A stretch of DNA of 5,589 nt from Prolixibacteraceae bacterium UBA6162 (GTDB lineage Bacteria; Bacteroidota; Bacteroidia; Bacteroidales; Prolixibacteraceae). Numbering within the stretch: position 1 is the first letter of the stretch; the number at the start of each line of letters is the position of its first letter. The position numbers and the translations under genes are program-made. The DNA is taken from contig DIUI01000010.1 in assembly GCA_002428215.1 (NCBI GenBank), forward strand, positions 1 to 5,589, written 5' to 3'. The notes beneath the pieces were generated by a model, which worked only from the letters and a program-made list of their open reading frames with translations, did no database searches and was not told the DNA's origin. Shown piece after piece: positions 1 through 5,589 of the stretch.

Positions 1-1496
1 GAAGCTTCGGCAACACAATCTTCGCCCGAACGGGCCTTGTTAAAGTAGTCGACCGCTACCCAGAACACCGCCGACTTTTCAAAATCGTCGTTGCTGATTG
101 AGCGACTGGCCGCAACGTAGATATCTCCTACAAGCATATTAGCCCTGCAATTGTTGGGGTTGATATCCAAAGCACGTTTTGCATAGCTGCGCGCTTCCTG
201 CAGGTTATTATCTACACTAAATACAAATGTAGCATATTCAAAATAGTAATTTTCAAGCAACTCCCGGTCGGTCTCCTGCTCCATAGCCTGACGGTAGTAA
301 TCTTTAGCGCGCACATTATCGCCTTTGCGGACAAACATCCGTGCCATATTAAAGGCAGCTTCGGCCGAAGGATTGAGTTCGTACATACGCTCAGAAGCCT
401 GGAAGAACAGATCGCTGTTATCGCAATTGGCACGGGCCAGTCGACGGAGCATAGAGGTAATAAAGTCGATATCCTGGTTGTTCTCTGCCCACTGCGCCTT
501 ATAGATACCTATTAGAGTCTCGCAATCGGCAGCACCGGAATTGGTAAACAGCGTTTCAACAAGACCGCGGACTTCCGCCAAACCCTCTTCAGCAGCATTG
601 GCTGCAAGTTTCTTGTTCAATATTTCCATAATTACCTCATAGTTCCGGGCTACCGTCTCCTTGGGCAGCTCCGACAGACTAAACAGGGAGCGTGAGGTTT
701 GCATCAAAAGCAGTAAAACGGGAGCTTCGGCCTCATCTTTAAGGTCGTTTACCGAAAATTCAACGAGGTCATATCCCTTTTTGTAAATGGCAGCCAAATC
801 CTCGTTCGAGATATCATCGGCCGGTGGCAGACTGTATTTCAACCAGGTAGCACCTTTACGCCCCGAAACAAAACCCTTTTGATCAAAATGGCGCATACGC
901 TTATCGTACAAACGCATGAGTGAATCGAGATACGCCGCCTTTTCTTTAGGATTGGAAGCATTCTCGATAAAATTTTCATAGATAATGGCACCCTGTATGT
1001 AGATATTGAGTCTTGACTTAGGATAATTAAGGTAAAGTTCTTTCCAATTGGCATAGGCAGTTTTGTAGTCCTGCTGACGGTAAAACTCAGTATAAATCGA
1101 CAGGCTGTTCATGTAATCACGATCGCCTTCAGCAATGAGCTGATCGTGGGTTTTGTTGCTTACACCGACTAAATCACCTTCACCTCCATCGAGTGGTTCA
1201 ACACCATCGAAAAGGAAATCAAACTTATTGGTTCCTTCAGGTAAATCTACCCTCTTGGACTCATCGATGAAAGTAAATCGAATCCATTTTGATTTGTCAT
1301 CGCCGGTTATTTCATATTTTCCGTCGAAGCTGGTCATTACCATTCTTTGTGATGAACGGTGCAGTTCAACGTTAACTCCGGCTGCCGGTTTTCCCTCCCG
1401 GTAGATGGTACCAGTAATCACCCTTTGCTGCGCCCCGGCAGCCATCCCCAGTATCAGAATGATTAAAAAAGTGGTACTTCGGATTATAGTTTTCAT
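1..1496 (-). CDS. Secreted TPR-repeat protein with N-terminal carboxypeptidase-regulatory-like domain (partial, C-terminus cut by window edge)
   Basis: The frame is open from an ATG at 1496 to the window edge, giving 498 full codons with no stop. Residues 1-23 form a signal peptide: basic MKTIIR, a hydrophobic stretch, then a likely cleavage after AGA and before QQ. Residues about 25-97 (VITGTIYREGKPAAGVNVEL..., SFDGKYEI) resemble the beta-sandwich carboxypeptidase regulatory-like fold common in Bacteroidota exported proteins. Residues about 125-225 are helical, with YKTAYANWKELYLNYPKS, IYIQGAIIYENFI and a YDKRMRHF...GRKGATWLKY block that I recognise from Bacteroidales TPR proteins of unknown function. 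TPR-like helix pairs follow at about 375-460 (AEAAFNMARMFVRKGDNVRAKDYYRQA; LQEARSYAKRALDINPNN). From family memory, some tens of residues are probably missing. It is presumably a periplasmic or surface scaffold. It starts 25 bases after the barrel gene, in the same direction, so the two are probably co-transcribed. The start is chosen because the signal peptide begins there; no strong ribosome-binding site is visible. The molecular role is unknown. Confidence 0.88.
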   Translation of the reverse strand, partial: MKTIIRSTTFLIILILGMAAGAQQRVITGTIYREGKPAAGVNVELHRSSQRMVMTSFDGKYEITGDDKSKWIRFTFIDESKRVDLPEGTNKFDFLFDGVEPLDGGEGDLVGVSNKTHDQLIAEGDRDYMNSLSIYTEFYRQQDYKTAYANWKELYLNYPKSRLNIYIQGAIIYENFIENASNPKEKAAYLDSLMRLYDKRMRHFDQKGFVSGRKGATWLKYSLPPADDISNEDLAAIYKKGYDLVEFSVNDLKDEAEAPVLLLLMQTSRSLFSLSELPKETVARNYEVIMEILNKKLAANAAEEGLAEVRGLVETLFTNSGAADCETLIGIYKAQWAENNQDIDFITSMLRRLARANCDNSDLFFQASERMYELNPSAEAAFNMARMFVRKGDNVRAKDYYRQAMEQETDRELLENYYFEYATFVFSVDNNLQEARSYAKRALDINPNNCRANMLVGDIYVAASRSISNDDFEKSAVFWVAVDYFNKARSGEDCVAEA

Positions 1497-1521
1497 AGTT
1501 CTCGTGGTTATTTATTGCAAA

Positions 1522-2817
1522 TTAATCAAATCTTCTCTTAACAAACCAAAAGTCGTGCAGATTTAAACTGAAATTAAACTTCACATAGTTTTCGCGCACC
1601 AGATCATGGCGGGTTGTCCCGCGGCGGCCAATCTCGGCCGAAAGGTTCACAGTTGAAAAAGAACGGTATACCGGTAATCCAACTCCAAAAGTTATGCCAA
1701 CCTCACTTATCTGATGGTTGTTGATCAGCAGGTAGCCATTCTCATAACGCACGCCGGCACGGTAGGCGAGTCTTGAGGCATAGCTCCTGATAGAAAATCG
1801 ATCTGGAATATATTCTCCTCCCAACGACAGGATGGTACGGTCGCTAACAAAAAAATAGGGTTCACCAAAGAAGGTAGCTTTCGACCATTGCTGAAAGCCA
1901 TAATCGGCTACCAATTCGAATTTGTTGGTTTGAACAAAAGAGATACCGGCACCTACCGACAGAGGCATTACGATTTTATCTTTTACCTCCTGTCTGTAAG
2001 ACAAGGTATCGGCATCGCCTATCTGGTTGCCACTGGCATCGGACAGCACCAGGCTTTTAAAGGAGATTTCGGAATTAAATCCGGTAAATACCGGCTGATT
2101 GTCAAGCGTAACCCCCACTGTAATCGAGCGATCCTTCTTCATTGGCAGCGTAGCCTGCAATCCGTATTGAATACCCCAGTCGCGAAGACGGAGTGCATCG
2201 GTGCGCACAATGCCATACATATCGGGGTTGAGTGGAAAAGTAATGCTGGAACTCCGGTTAAGATTGCCAAACAGATAGTAAAAATTGGCCCCCACCGAAA
2301 CAGTTTTGAAGGGTCGTGCAGCCAAACCTACAAAAGCCCGGGTTATAGATCCCTCTCCGTAATATAAATAGCGTACCGGTCCGCTGTAGGGAAGTTCCTG
2401 GTTTACCTGCACATCATAACCCACATCGCTAAAGGGAGTAAGTCCCATAGCACCGCTGAACCTGCGTGAGATGGGAAAACTCATGGCAAAATAGCTGAAA
2501 TTTACATCGTTGGCCCCAAAACTGCCCAGCTCATTCTTATATTGAGAAAACCTTCCGTTCAAACCAAATTCAAATAGAAATGCCAGCGAATCGGTCGATG
2601 TATAGGAGGCTGGATTGGCCATGTTGATCTGCATCGAATTGCGGCTGCCATAAGCCTGGCCTCCCATTGAAACCGTACGGCCAAAAGCAGATCCCTGCAA
2701 ATCGCCAAGCGCAAATCTCGAATAGGGAGAGGTAGTGTTGTTGTTAAATTGTGCCATCAGCAACGCAGGCAGCAGCACCATCACCACTGTTGCTATGGCT
2801 CGATATAGTTTGTACAT
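1522..2817 (-). CDS. Outer-membrane beta-barrel protein, FadL/OmpP1-like, function unknown
   Basis: This is a 431-residue protein ending in TAA. I chose the ATG at 2817 because a signal peptide begins there directly (MYKLYRAIATVVMVLLPALLMAQ, cleavage likely after MAQ at residue 23). An in-frame TTG at 2856 would add 13 polar residues in front of it and sits almost on the predicted transcription start. The mature N-terminus carries TTSPYSRFALGDLQ (28-41) and NMANPASYTSTDSLAF (65-80), features of Bacteroidota barrel proteins that resemble the FadL/OmpP1/PorV architecture. The rest alternates amphipathic, aromatic-rich strands with short polar turns, as in a barrel. It ends with ENYVKFNFSLNL followed by WFVKRRFD, a tail typical of this Bacteroidales family. 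It is probably inserted by the BAM complex; any cargo is unknown. It is the first gene of a likely two-or-more-gene operon with the TPR protein. A FadL-type transporter role is only a structural analogy. Confidence 0.85.
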   Translation of the reverse strand: MYKLYRAIATVVMVLLPALLMAQFNNNTTSPYSRFALGDLQGSAFGRTVSMGGQAYGSRNSMQINMANPASYTSTDSLAFLFEFGLNGRFSQYKNELGSFGANDVNFSYFAMSFPISRRFSGAMGLTPFSDVGYDVQVNQELPYSGPVRYLYYGEGSITRAFVGLAARPFKTVSVGANFYYLFGNLNRSSSITFPLNPDMYGIVRTDALRLRDWGIQYGLQATLPMKKDRSITVGVTLDNQPVFTGFNSEISFKSLVLSDASGNQIGDADTLSYRQEVKDKIVMPLSVGAGISFVQTNKFELVADYGFQQWSKATFFGEPYFFVSDRTILSLGGEYIPDRFSIRSYASRLAYRAGVRYENGYLLINNHQISEVGITFGVGLPVYRSFSTVNLSAEIGRRGTTRHDLVRENYVKFNFSLNLHDFWFVKRRFD

Positions 2818-2865
2818 ACGTTTGTAGTATTCCGTTATTAGGCAGTTTGACTGCAATTAAGCCTA

Positions 2866-2896
2866 CAAAGAAAGAGTTTTTTACCCACCAAACAAA
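2866..2896 (-). promoter_or_regulatory. Candidate Bacteroidota-type promoter for the barrel/TPR operon
   Basis: Read on the minus strand, TTTG lies at 2896-2893, followed by a 19-base spacer and TTTCTTTG at 2873-2866. The known Bacteroidota housekeeping promoter is TTTG, 19-21 bases, then TAnnTTTG. The -33 element and spacing match; the -7 element has one mismatch (TT for TA). Transcription would begin around 2859, leaving a leader of about 40 bases before the ATG at 2817. This is a pattern match only, and a four-base -33 element recurs by chance. Confidence 0.35.
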
Positions 2897-2981
2897 GCAT
2901 TTAATTACCTCTCTGATAGAATTGAGCAGCAATATTAAACATTTTTAGGAATTTGAACCCCCTGACATGCTCACAGATGGG

Positions 2982-2994
2982 TCACCAAAGGTGA
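2982..2994. repeat. Short perfect inverted repeat TCACC-AAA-GGTGA
   Basis: Two five-base arms separated by three bases form a small palindrome in the middle of the divergent intergenic region. It could be an operator half-site pair or a small RNA hairpin (one further G-T wobble pair extends it). It sits inside a wider pair of seven-base complementary arms, AGATGGG at 2975-2981 and CCCATCT at 3065-3071. Repeats of this size are expected by chance in 400 bases, so function is unproven. Confidence 0.25.
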
Positions 2995-3227
2995 TTGAAT
3001 ATCAGCGCTACCAACAATTGCAGGTTCTGAGCTCAAATCAGGTTAATCTCCTTTGCGCAGCAAGCCCATCTATAACCCTCTCTCTGGCCCTTTTTAAAGC
3101 AAAAATCAAAGATGCTTGGTTGTCGGCAAACATTTTGGTTTCATGAGGCGGCTCACCTACTCTTCGGGAATATAATCATCGTGCGCAATTCTAACTTTTC
3201 GGGATGGGCCATAATGCTTATTAATAT

Positions 3228-3235
3228 TACTTTTG
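3228..3235 (+). promoter_or_regulatory. Candidate -7 promoter element (TACTTTTG) for nadB-nadC
   Basis: TACTTTTG matches the Bacteroidota -7 consensus TAnnTTTG exactly and lies 21 bases before the nadB ATG, in an AT-rich patch. Initiation would fall near 3242, giving a short leader of about 15 bases. No TTTG is present at the expected 19-21 base spacing upstream; the nearest similar string, TTTTCG at 3196-3201, is too far away. Support therefore rests on the -7 element and its position alone. Confidence 0.3.
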
Positions 3236-3256
3236 AAGTTTTAAAGCAACCAACGG

Positions 3257-4837
3257 ATGCAAAAGCTGGAATTCGATACCGTCGTAATTGGGAGTGGCCT
3301 GGCAGGCCTCACCGCTGCCTTTTACGCAGCCCGTTTTGGAAGGGTAGCTGTGGTTACCAAATCGGAACTCGATACCAGCAACTCGTGGTTTGCACAGGGC
3401 GGCATTGCCGCAGTTACCGCTGCCGACGACTCCCCCGAACTGCACATTGCCGATACTCTCACTGCAGGCCGCGGACTCTGCGATTACGACGCTGTTGAGG
3501 TGATGGTGAACGAGGGTCGCGATCGGGTAAGGGAGTTAATTGAGATGGGAATGCCCTTCGACCGCGAAAACGGCGAGATTGTCCTCGGCCTCGAAGGGGG
3601 CCACAGCCGGAGGCGTATCCTCCACGCGGGTGGCGATGCCACCGGAAAGGAATTAACCCTCTTTATGCTGCAAAAAGTGCGCGAAACACCGGGCATAGTG
3701 CCCTATGAATACACGGCAGTAGTAAAATTACTAAAGTCGGGCGGCTGTGTTTCCGGGGTGCAGGCAATTGATTTTAGAACCGGGACCAACCTGATTTTCA
3801 GTGCCCGAGCAGTAATCATGGCCACCGGAGGATTGTCGCGTGTATACAGCAGATCGACCAACCCACATACAGCCACAGGCGATGGTATCGCGATGGCCTA
3901 TGAAATTGGAGCCAGACTGGCCGATCTCGAATTTATCCAATTTCACCCTTCGGCGCTGGCACTGCCCGGACAGGAGGCTTTTCTTATCAGCGAAGCGGTG
4001 CGGGGCGAAGGGGCCCGACTGCTCAACAGCAAAGGCGAAAGGTTTATGACGGCCCTCCATCCTATGGCCGAACTGGCTCCCCGCGATGTGGTGGCGCATG
4101 CCATTTTCAGGGAGATTCAAAAAACCGACGCCGACTCAGTATTTCTGTCTCTGGCGCACCTCGATGCCCGCTTTATTGGAGAGCGGTTTCAAACCATCAA
4201 TCAAACGCTGAAAGGTTACGGACTCGATATGAGCCGCGACCTTATACCGGTAGCTCCCGCTGCCCACTATATGGTGGGCGGAATCCGGTCGGGACTCAAT
4301 GGCGAAACCAATGTGCCGGGGCTCTTTGTGTGTGGAGAGGCTGCATCGACAGGAGTAATGGGCGCCAACCGACTGGCCAGCAACTCCCTGCTCGAATGTC
4401 TGGTCTTTGGGAAACGTGCCAGCGAACATGCTGCCAAAATCCCTGCCATGGGGTGCAATTTGCCCGATGTTGAAAAGTTTACCCTTTCGGAGACCACCGA
4501 TGCCGAGTATCTGCGCTACCGCAATGAAATGGCTGGCATTATGATGCAGCATCTGGGCATCATCAGAGAGCGGTCGAAAATGGAGGAGGCTCTTTCCCGT
4601 TTCGAAACCATTGAAGCTCTCTTTGAGGATAGCCCAAAAGATTATAACCTGTTTAAAATTCAGAACATGGCGCGCATCTGCGCCATGATCAGCAAGGCTG
4701 CCATTTCGCGTGAAGAGAGTCGTGGCGGCCATATCCGTGAAGATTTCCAGACAGAGTCTGATGCTTTTAGGGTACACATTGTTCAGGAGATTGGCAAGGA
4801 ACCGCAAAGCGTTCCAGTGCGCGATAAAATCAATTAG
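3257..4837 (+). CDS. nadB: L-aspartate oxidase, first enzyme of de novo NAD synthesis
   Basis: This 526-residue flavoprotein is close to the usual family length of about 530-540. It oxidises L-aspartate to iminoaspartate in the cytoplasm, which NadA then condenses with dihydroxyacetone phosphate to form quinolinate. The FAD-binding loop GSGLAGLTAAFYAA is at 12-25, and SNSWFAQGGIAAV is at 41-53. Asn42 occupies the place where succinate dehydrogenase and fumarate reductase carry the FAD-linked His, so this is NadB rather than SdhA/FrdA. Other family blocks are EGGHSRRRILHAGGDATGKE (113-132), the QFHPSAL loop with His230, RGEGARLLNSKGERFM, APRDVVAHAI with Arg276, AHYMVGGI with His337, and GANRLASNSLLE with Arg372. 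Glu113, His230, Arg276, His337 and Arg372 correspond to the substrate and catalytic residues described for the E. coli enzyme. The C-terminal helical domain ends with SREESRGGHIREDF (484-497), also typical. The ATG at 3257 places the FAD motif at the normal distance. nadC follows after nine bases, so the two are probably one operon. No defect is visible. Confidence 0.97.
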   Translation: MQKLEFDTVVIGSGLAGLTAAFYAARFGRVAVVTKSELDTSNSWFAQGGIAAVTAADDSPELHIADTLTAGRGLCDYDAVEVMVNEGRDRVRELIEMGMPFDRENGEIVLGLEGGHSRRRILHAGGDATGKELTLFMLQKVRETPGIVPYEYTAVVKLLKSGGCVSGVQAIDFRTGTNLIFSARAVIMATGGLSRVYSRSTNPHTATGDGIAMAYEIGARLADLEFIQFHPSALALPGQEAFLISEAVRGEGARLLNSKGERFMTALHPMAELAPRDVVAHAIFREIQKTDADSVFLSLAHLDARFIGERFQTINQTLKGYGLDMSRDLIPVAPAAHYMVGGIRSGLNGETNVPGLFVCGEAASTGVMGANRLASNSLLECLVFGKRASEHAAKIPAMGCNLPDVEKFTLSETTDAEYLRYRNEMAGIMMQHLGIIRERSKMEEALSRFETIEALFEDSPKDYNLFKIQNMARICAMISKAAISREESRGGHIREDFQTESDAFRVHIVQEIGKEPQSVPVRDKIN

Positions 4838-4846
4838 CGATTCGAT

Positions 4847-5589
4847 ATGCAACTCAATCAGCAGGAGCGGGAAGCAGCCAGAAAACTGATAACACTGGCG
4901 CTTGCCGAAGATATTGGTGCCGGCGATGCCACCACCATGCATCTGGTGCCGGCAGCCGAAAGGCGTACCGCCTTTATGGTGGCTAAAGCCACCGGCGTGG
5001 TGGCGGGACTTGAAATTGCCGAAATGGTGTTCAGAGAGTTCGACCCGGAACTTGCATGGACACCTGCTGTGCGCGACGGTGACCCGGTAAAACCGGGCGA
5101 CATGCTGGTTTCATTCAGTGCCTCGTACAGAGCTCTGCTCACTGCCGAGCGCACAGCACTCAATTTTTTACAGCGTTTATCGGGCATCGCCACCACGTCG
5201 GCTGCCTATGTATTGGCACTCAAAGATTACCCTGCGAAAATTCTGGATACGCGAAAAACACTGCCCGGATTCCGGCTACTCGACAAATATGCGGTGCGTG
5301 CCGGAGGTGCCACCAACCACCGTATCGGATTGTACGATATGGTGATGATCAAGGACAACCACATCGGGGTGGCAGGGGGTATTGCACCGGCTGTGGCTGC
5401 CATCCGCAACAGTTTAGGAGATACACTAAAGATCGAAGTGGAGACAACCTCCATCGAAGAGGTTGAAGAGGCTCTGAAAGCAGGCGCAGATATCATTATG
5501 CTCGACAATATGGATCTCGAAACGATGGCGCTTGCAGTCAAACACATCGGTGCAAATGCCCGCACAGAGGCCTCAGGCAATATGACCCT
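4847..5589 (+). CDS. nadC: Quinolinate phosphoribosyltransferase (nicotinate-nucleotide pyrophosphorylase, carboxylating), partial at the 3' end
   Basis: The first 247 residues are present; the family is usually about 280-290 long, so some 35-40 residues lie beyond the window. The enzyme joins quinolinate and PRPP to give nicotinate mononucleotide, CO2 and pyrophosphate, the step after NadA. The N-terminal domain has LALAEDIGAGDATT (17-30). The barrel carries ERTALNFLQRLSGIAT (101-116), ILDTRKTLPGFRLLDKYAV (132-150), RAGGATNHRIGLYDMVMIKD (151-170) with NHI, KIEVETTSIEEVEEAL (195-210), ADIIMLDNM (214-222) and EASGN (241-245). Arg102, Arg136, Lys137, His158, Arg159, Lys169, Glu197 and Asp220 align with the substrate-binding residues known from the bacterial enzymes. 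The ATG is nine bases after the nadB stop, and no competing start fits better. There is no recognisable Shine-Dalgarno sequence in that gap; coupling to nadB translation is plausible. Confidence 0.97.
   Translation, partial: MQLNQQEREAARKLITLALAEDIGAGDATTMHLVPAAERRTAFMVAKATGVVAGLEIAEMVFREFDPELAWTPAVRDGDPVKPGDMLVSFSASYRALLTAERTALNFLQRLSGIATTSAAYVLALKDYPAKILDTRKTLPGFRLLDKYAVRAGGATNHRIGLYDMVMIKDNHIGVAGGIAPAVAAIRNSLGDTLKIEVETTSIEEVEEALKAGADIIMLDNMDLETMALAVKHIGANARTEASGNMT

Larger units (their letters stand above)
2818..3256. other. Divergent intergenic region (about 440 bases) without a convincing gene
   Basis: This stretch separates the minus-strand envelope operon from the plus-strand nad operon, so it must hold promoters for both. 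The outer parts are AT-rich, as expected for promoters; the middle (about 2955-3110) is more mixed. Short frames here show no signal peptide, no recognisable motif and no plausible partner. I looked for a tRNA, a known riboswitch (TPP, FMN, SAM and cobalamin core motifs) and a rho-independent terminator, and recognised none. The middle holds a few inverted repeats, which are listed separately. Confidence 0.8.

Noticed and set aside
839..1054. Minus-strand open frame of 71 codons within the TPR gene
   Set aside because: It is an alternative frame of the same strand inside a continuous, well-formed TPR coding region, so no frameshift needs to be invoked.
1888..2367. Plus-strand open frame of 159 codons inside the barrel gene
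   Set aside because: It is antisense to a gene with a signal peptide and a family-typical C-terminus, and its protein has no domain-like pattern.
2975..3071. tRNA-like element, since seven-base complementary arms enclose about 83 bases, similar to a long-variable-arm tRNA
   Set aside because: On neither strand is there a T-arm (GGTTCGAATCC-like) or D-arm at the right distance, and no anticodon arm can be placed.
3080..3110. GGCCCTTTTT run as a rho-independent terminator
   Set aside because: No stable stem precedes the T run, and no gene ends upstream of it on the plus strand.
3112..3498. Plus-strand open frame of 128 codons starting in the spacer and overlapping nadB in another frame
   Set aside because: Two thirds of it is an out-of-frame reading of the NadB FAD-binding region, rich in Arg and Cys as such shadows often are. 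The spacer part shows no motif.
3257..4837. Succinate dehydrogenase or fumarate reductase flavoprotein instead of NadB
   Set aside because: The position of the FAD-linking histidine is Asn42, the adjacent gene is nadC, and no iron-sulfur or membrane subunit gene is nearby.
4136..4942. Minus-strand open frame of 268 codons opposite the end of nadB and the start of nadC
   Set aside because: It lies antisense to two clearly conserved enzymes. Its translation has no recognisable motif and looks like the reverse reading of GC-richer coding DNA.

Overview
The window looks like ordinary chromosomal DNA from a member of the Bacteroidota, most likely a Bacteroidales-type organism. The clues are an outer-membrane barrel protein and a TPR lipid-envelope-associated protein of kinds I recognise from that phylum, start codons without clear Shine-Dalgarno sequences, and promoter-like elements close to the Bacteroidota consensus (-33 TTTG / -7 TAnnTTTG). 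No RNA genes, CRISPR arrays, insertion sequences or phage genes were found.

Layout: two transcription units diverge from one intergenic region of about 440 bases (2818-3256). To the left, on the minus strand, lie an outer-membrane beta-barrel protein of 431 residues (2817-1522) and, 25 bases downstream, a secreted TPR protein with an N-terminal beta-sandwich-like domain (1496 to beyond base 1, C-terminus missing). To the right, on the plus strand, lie nadB (3257-4837, L-aspartate oxidase) and, nine bases later, nadC (4847 to beyond 5589, quinolinate phosphoribosyltransferase, C-terminus missing).

How they work together: NadB and NadC are the first and third enzymes of de novo NAD synthesis from aspartate. 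NadA, which makes quinolinate between them, is not in the window: it is not between nadB and nadC and not directly upstream of nadB, so it must lie elsewhere, either after nadC or at another locus. The two minus-strand genes both encode exported envelope proteins and probably form an operon, but their exact job is unknown. They have no evident functional link to the nad genes beyond sharing the intergenic region.

I looked for an undescribed system and did not find one. The observations below are modest: the domain make-up of the TPR protein, candidate promoters, possible secondary structure in the intergenic region, and the missing nadA.
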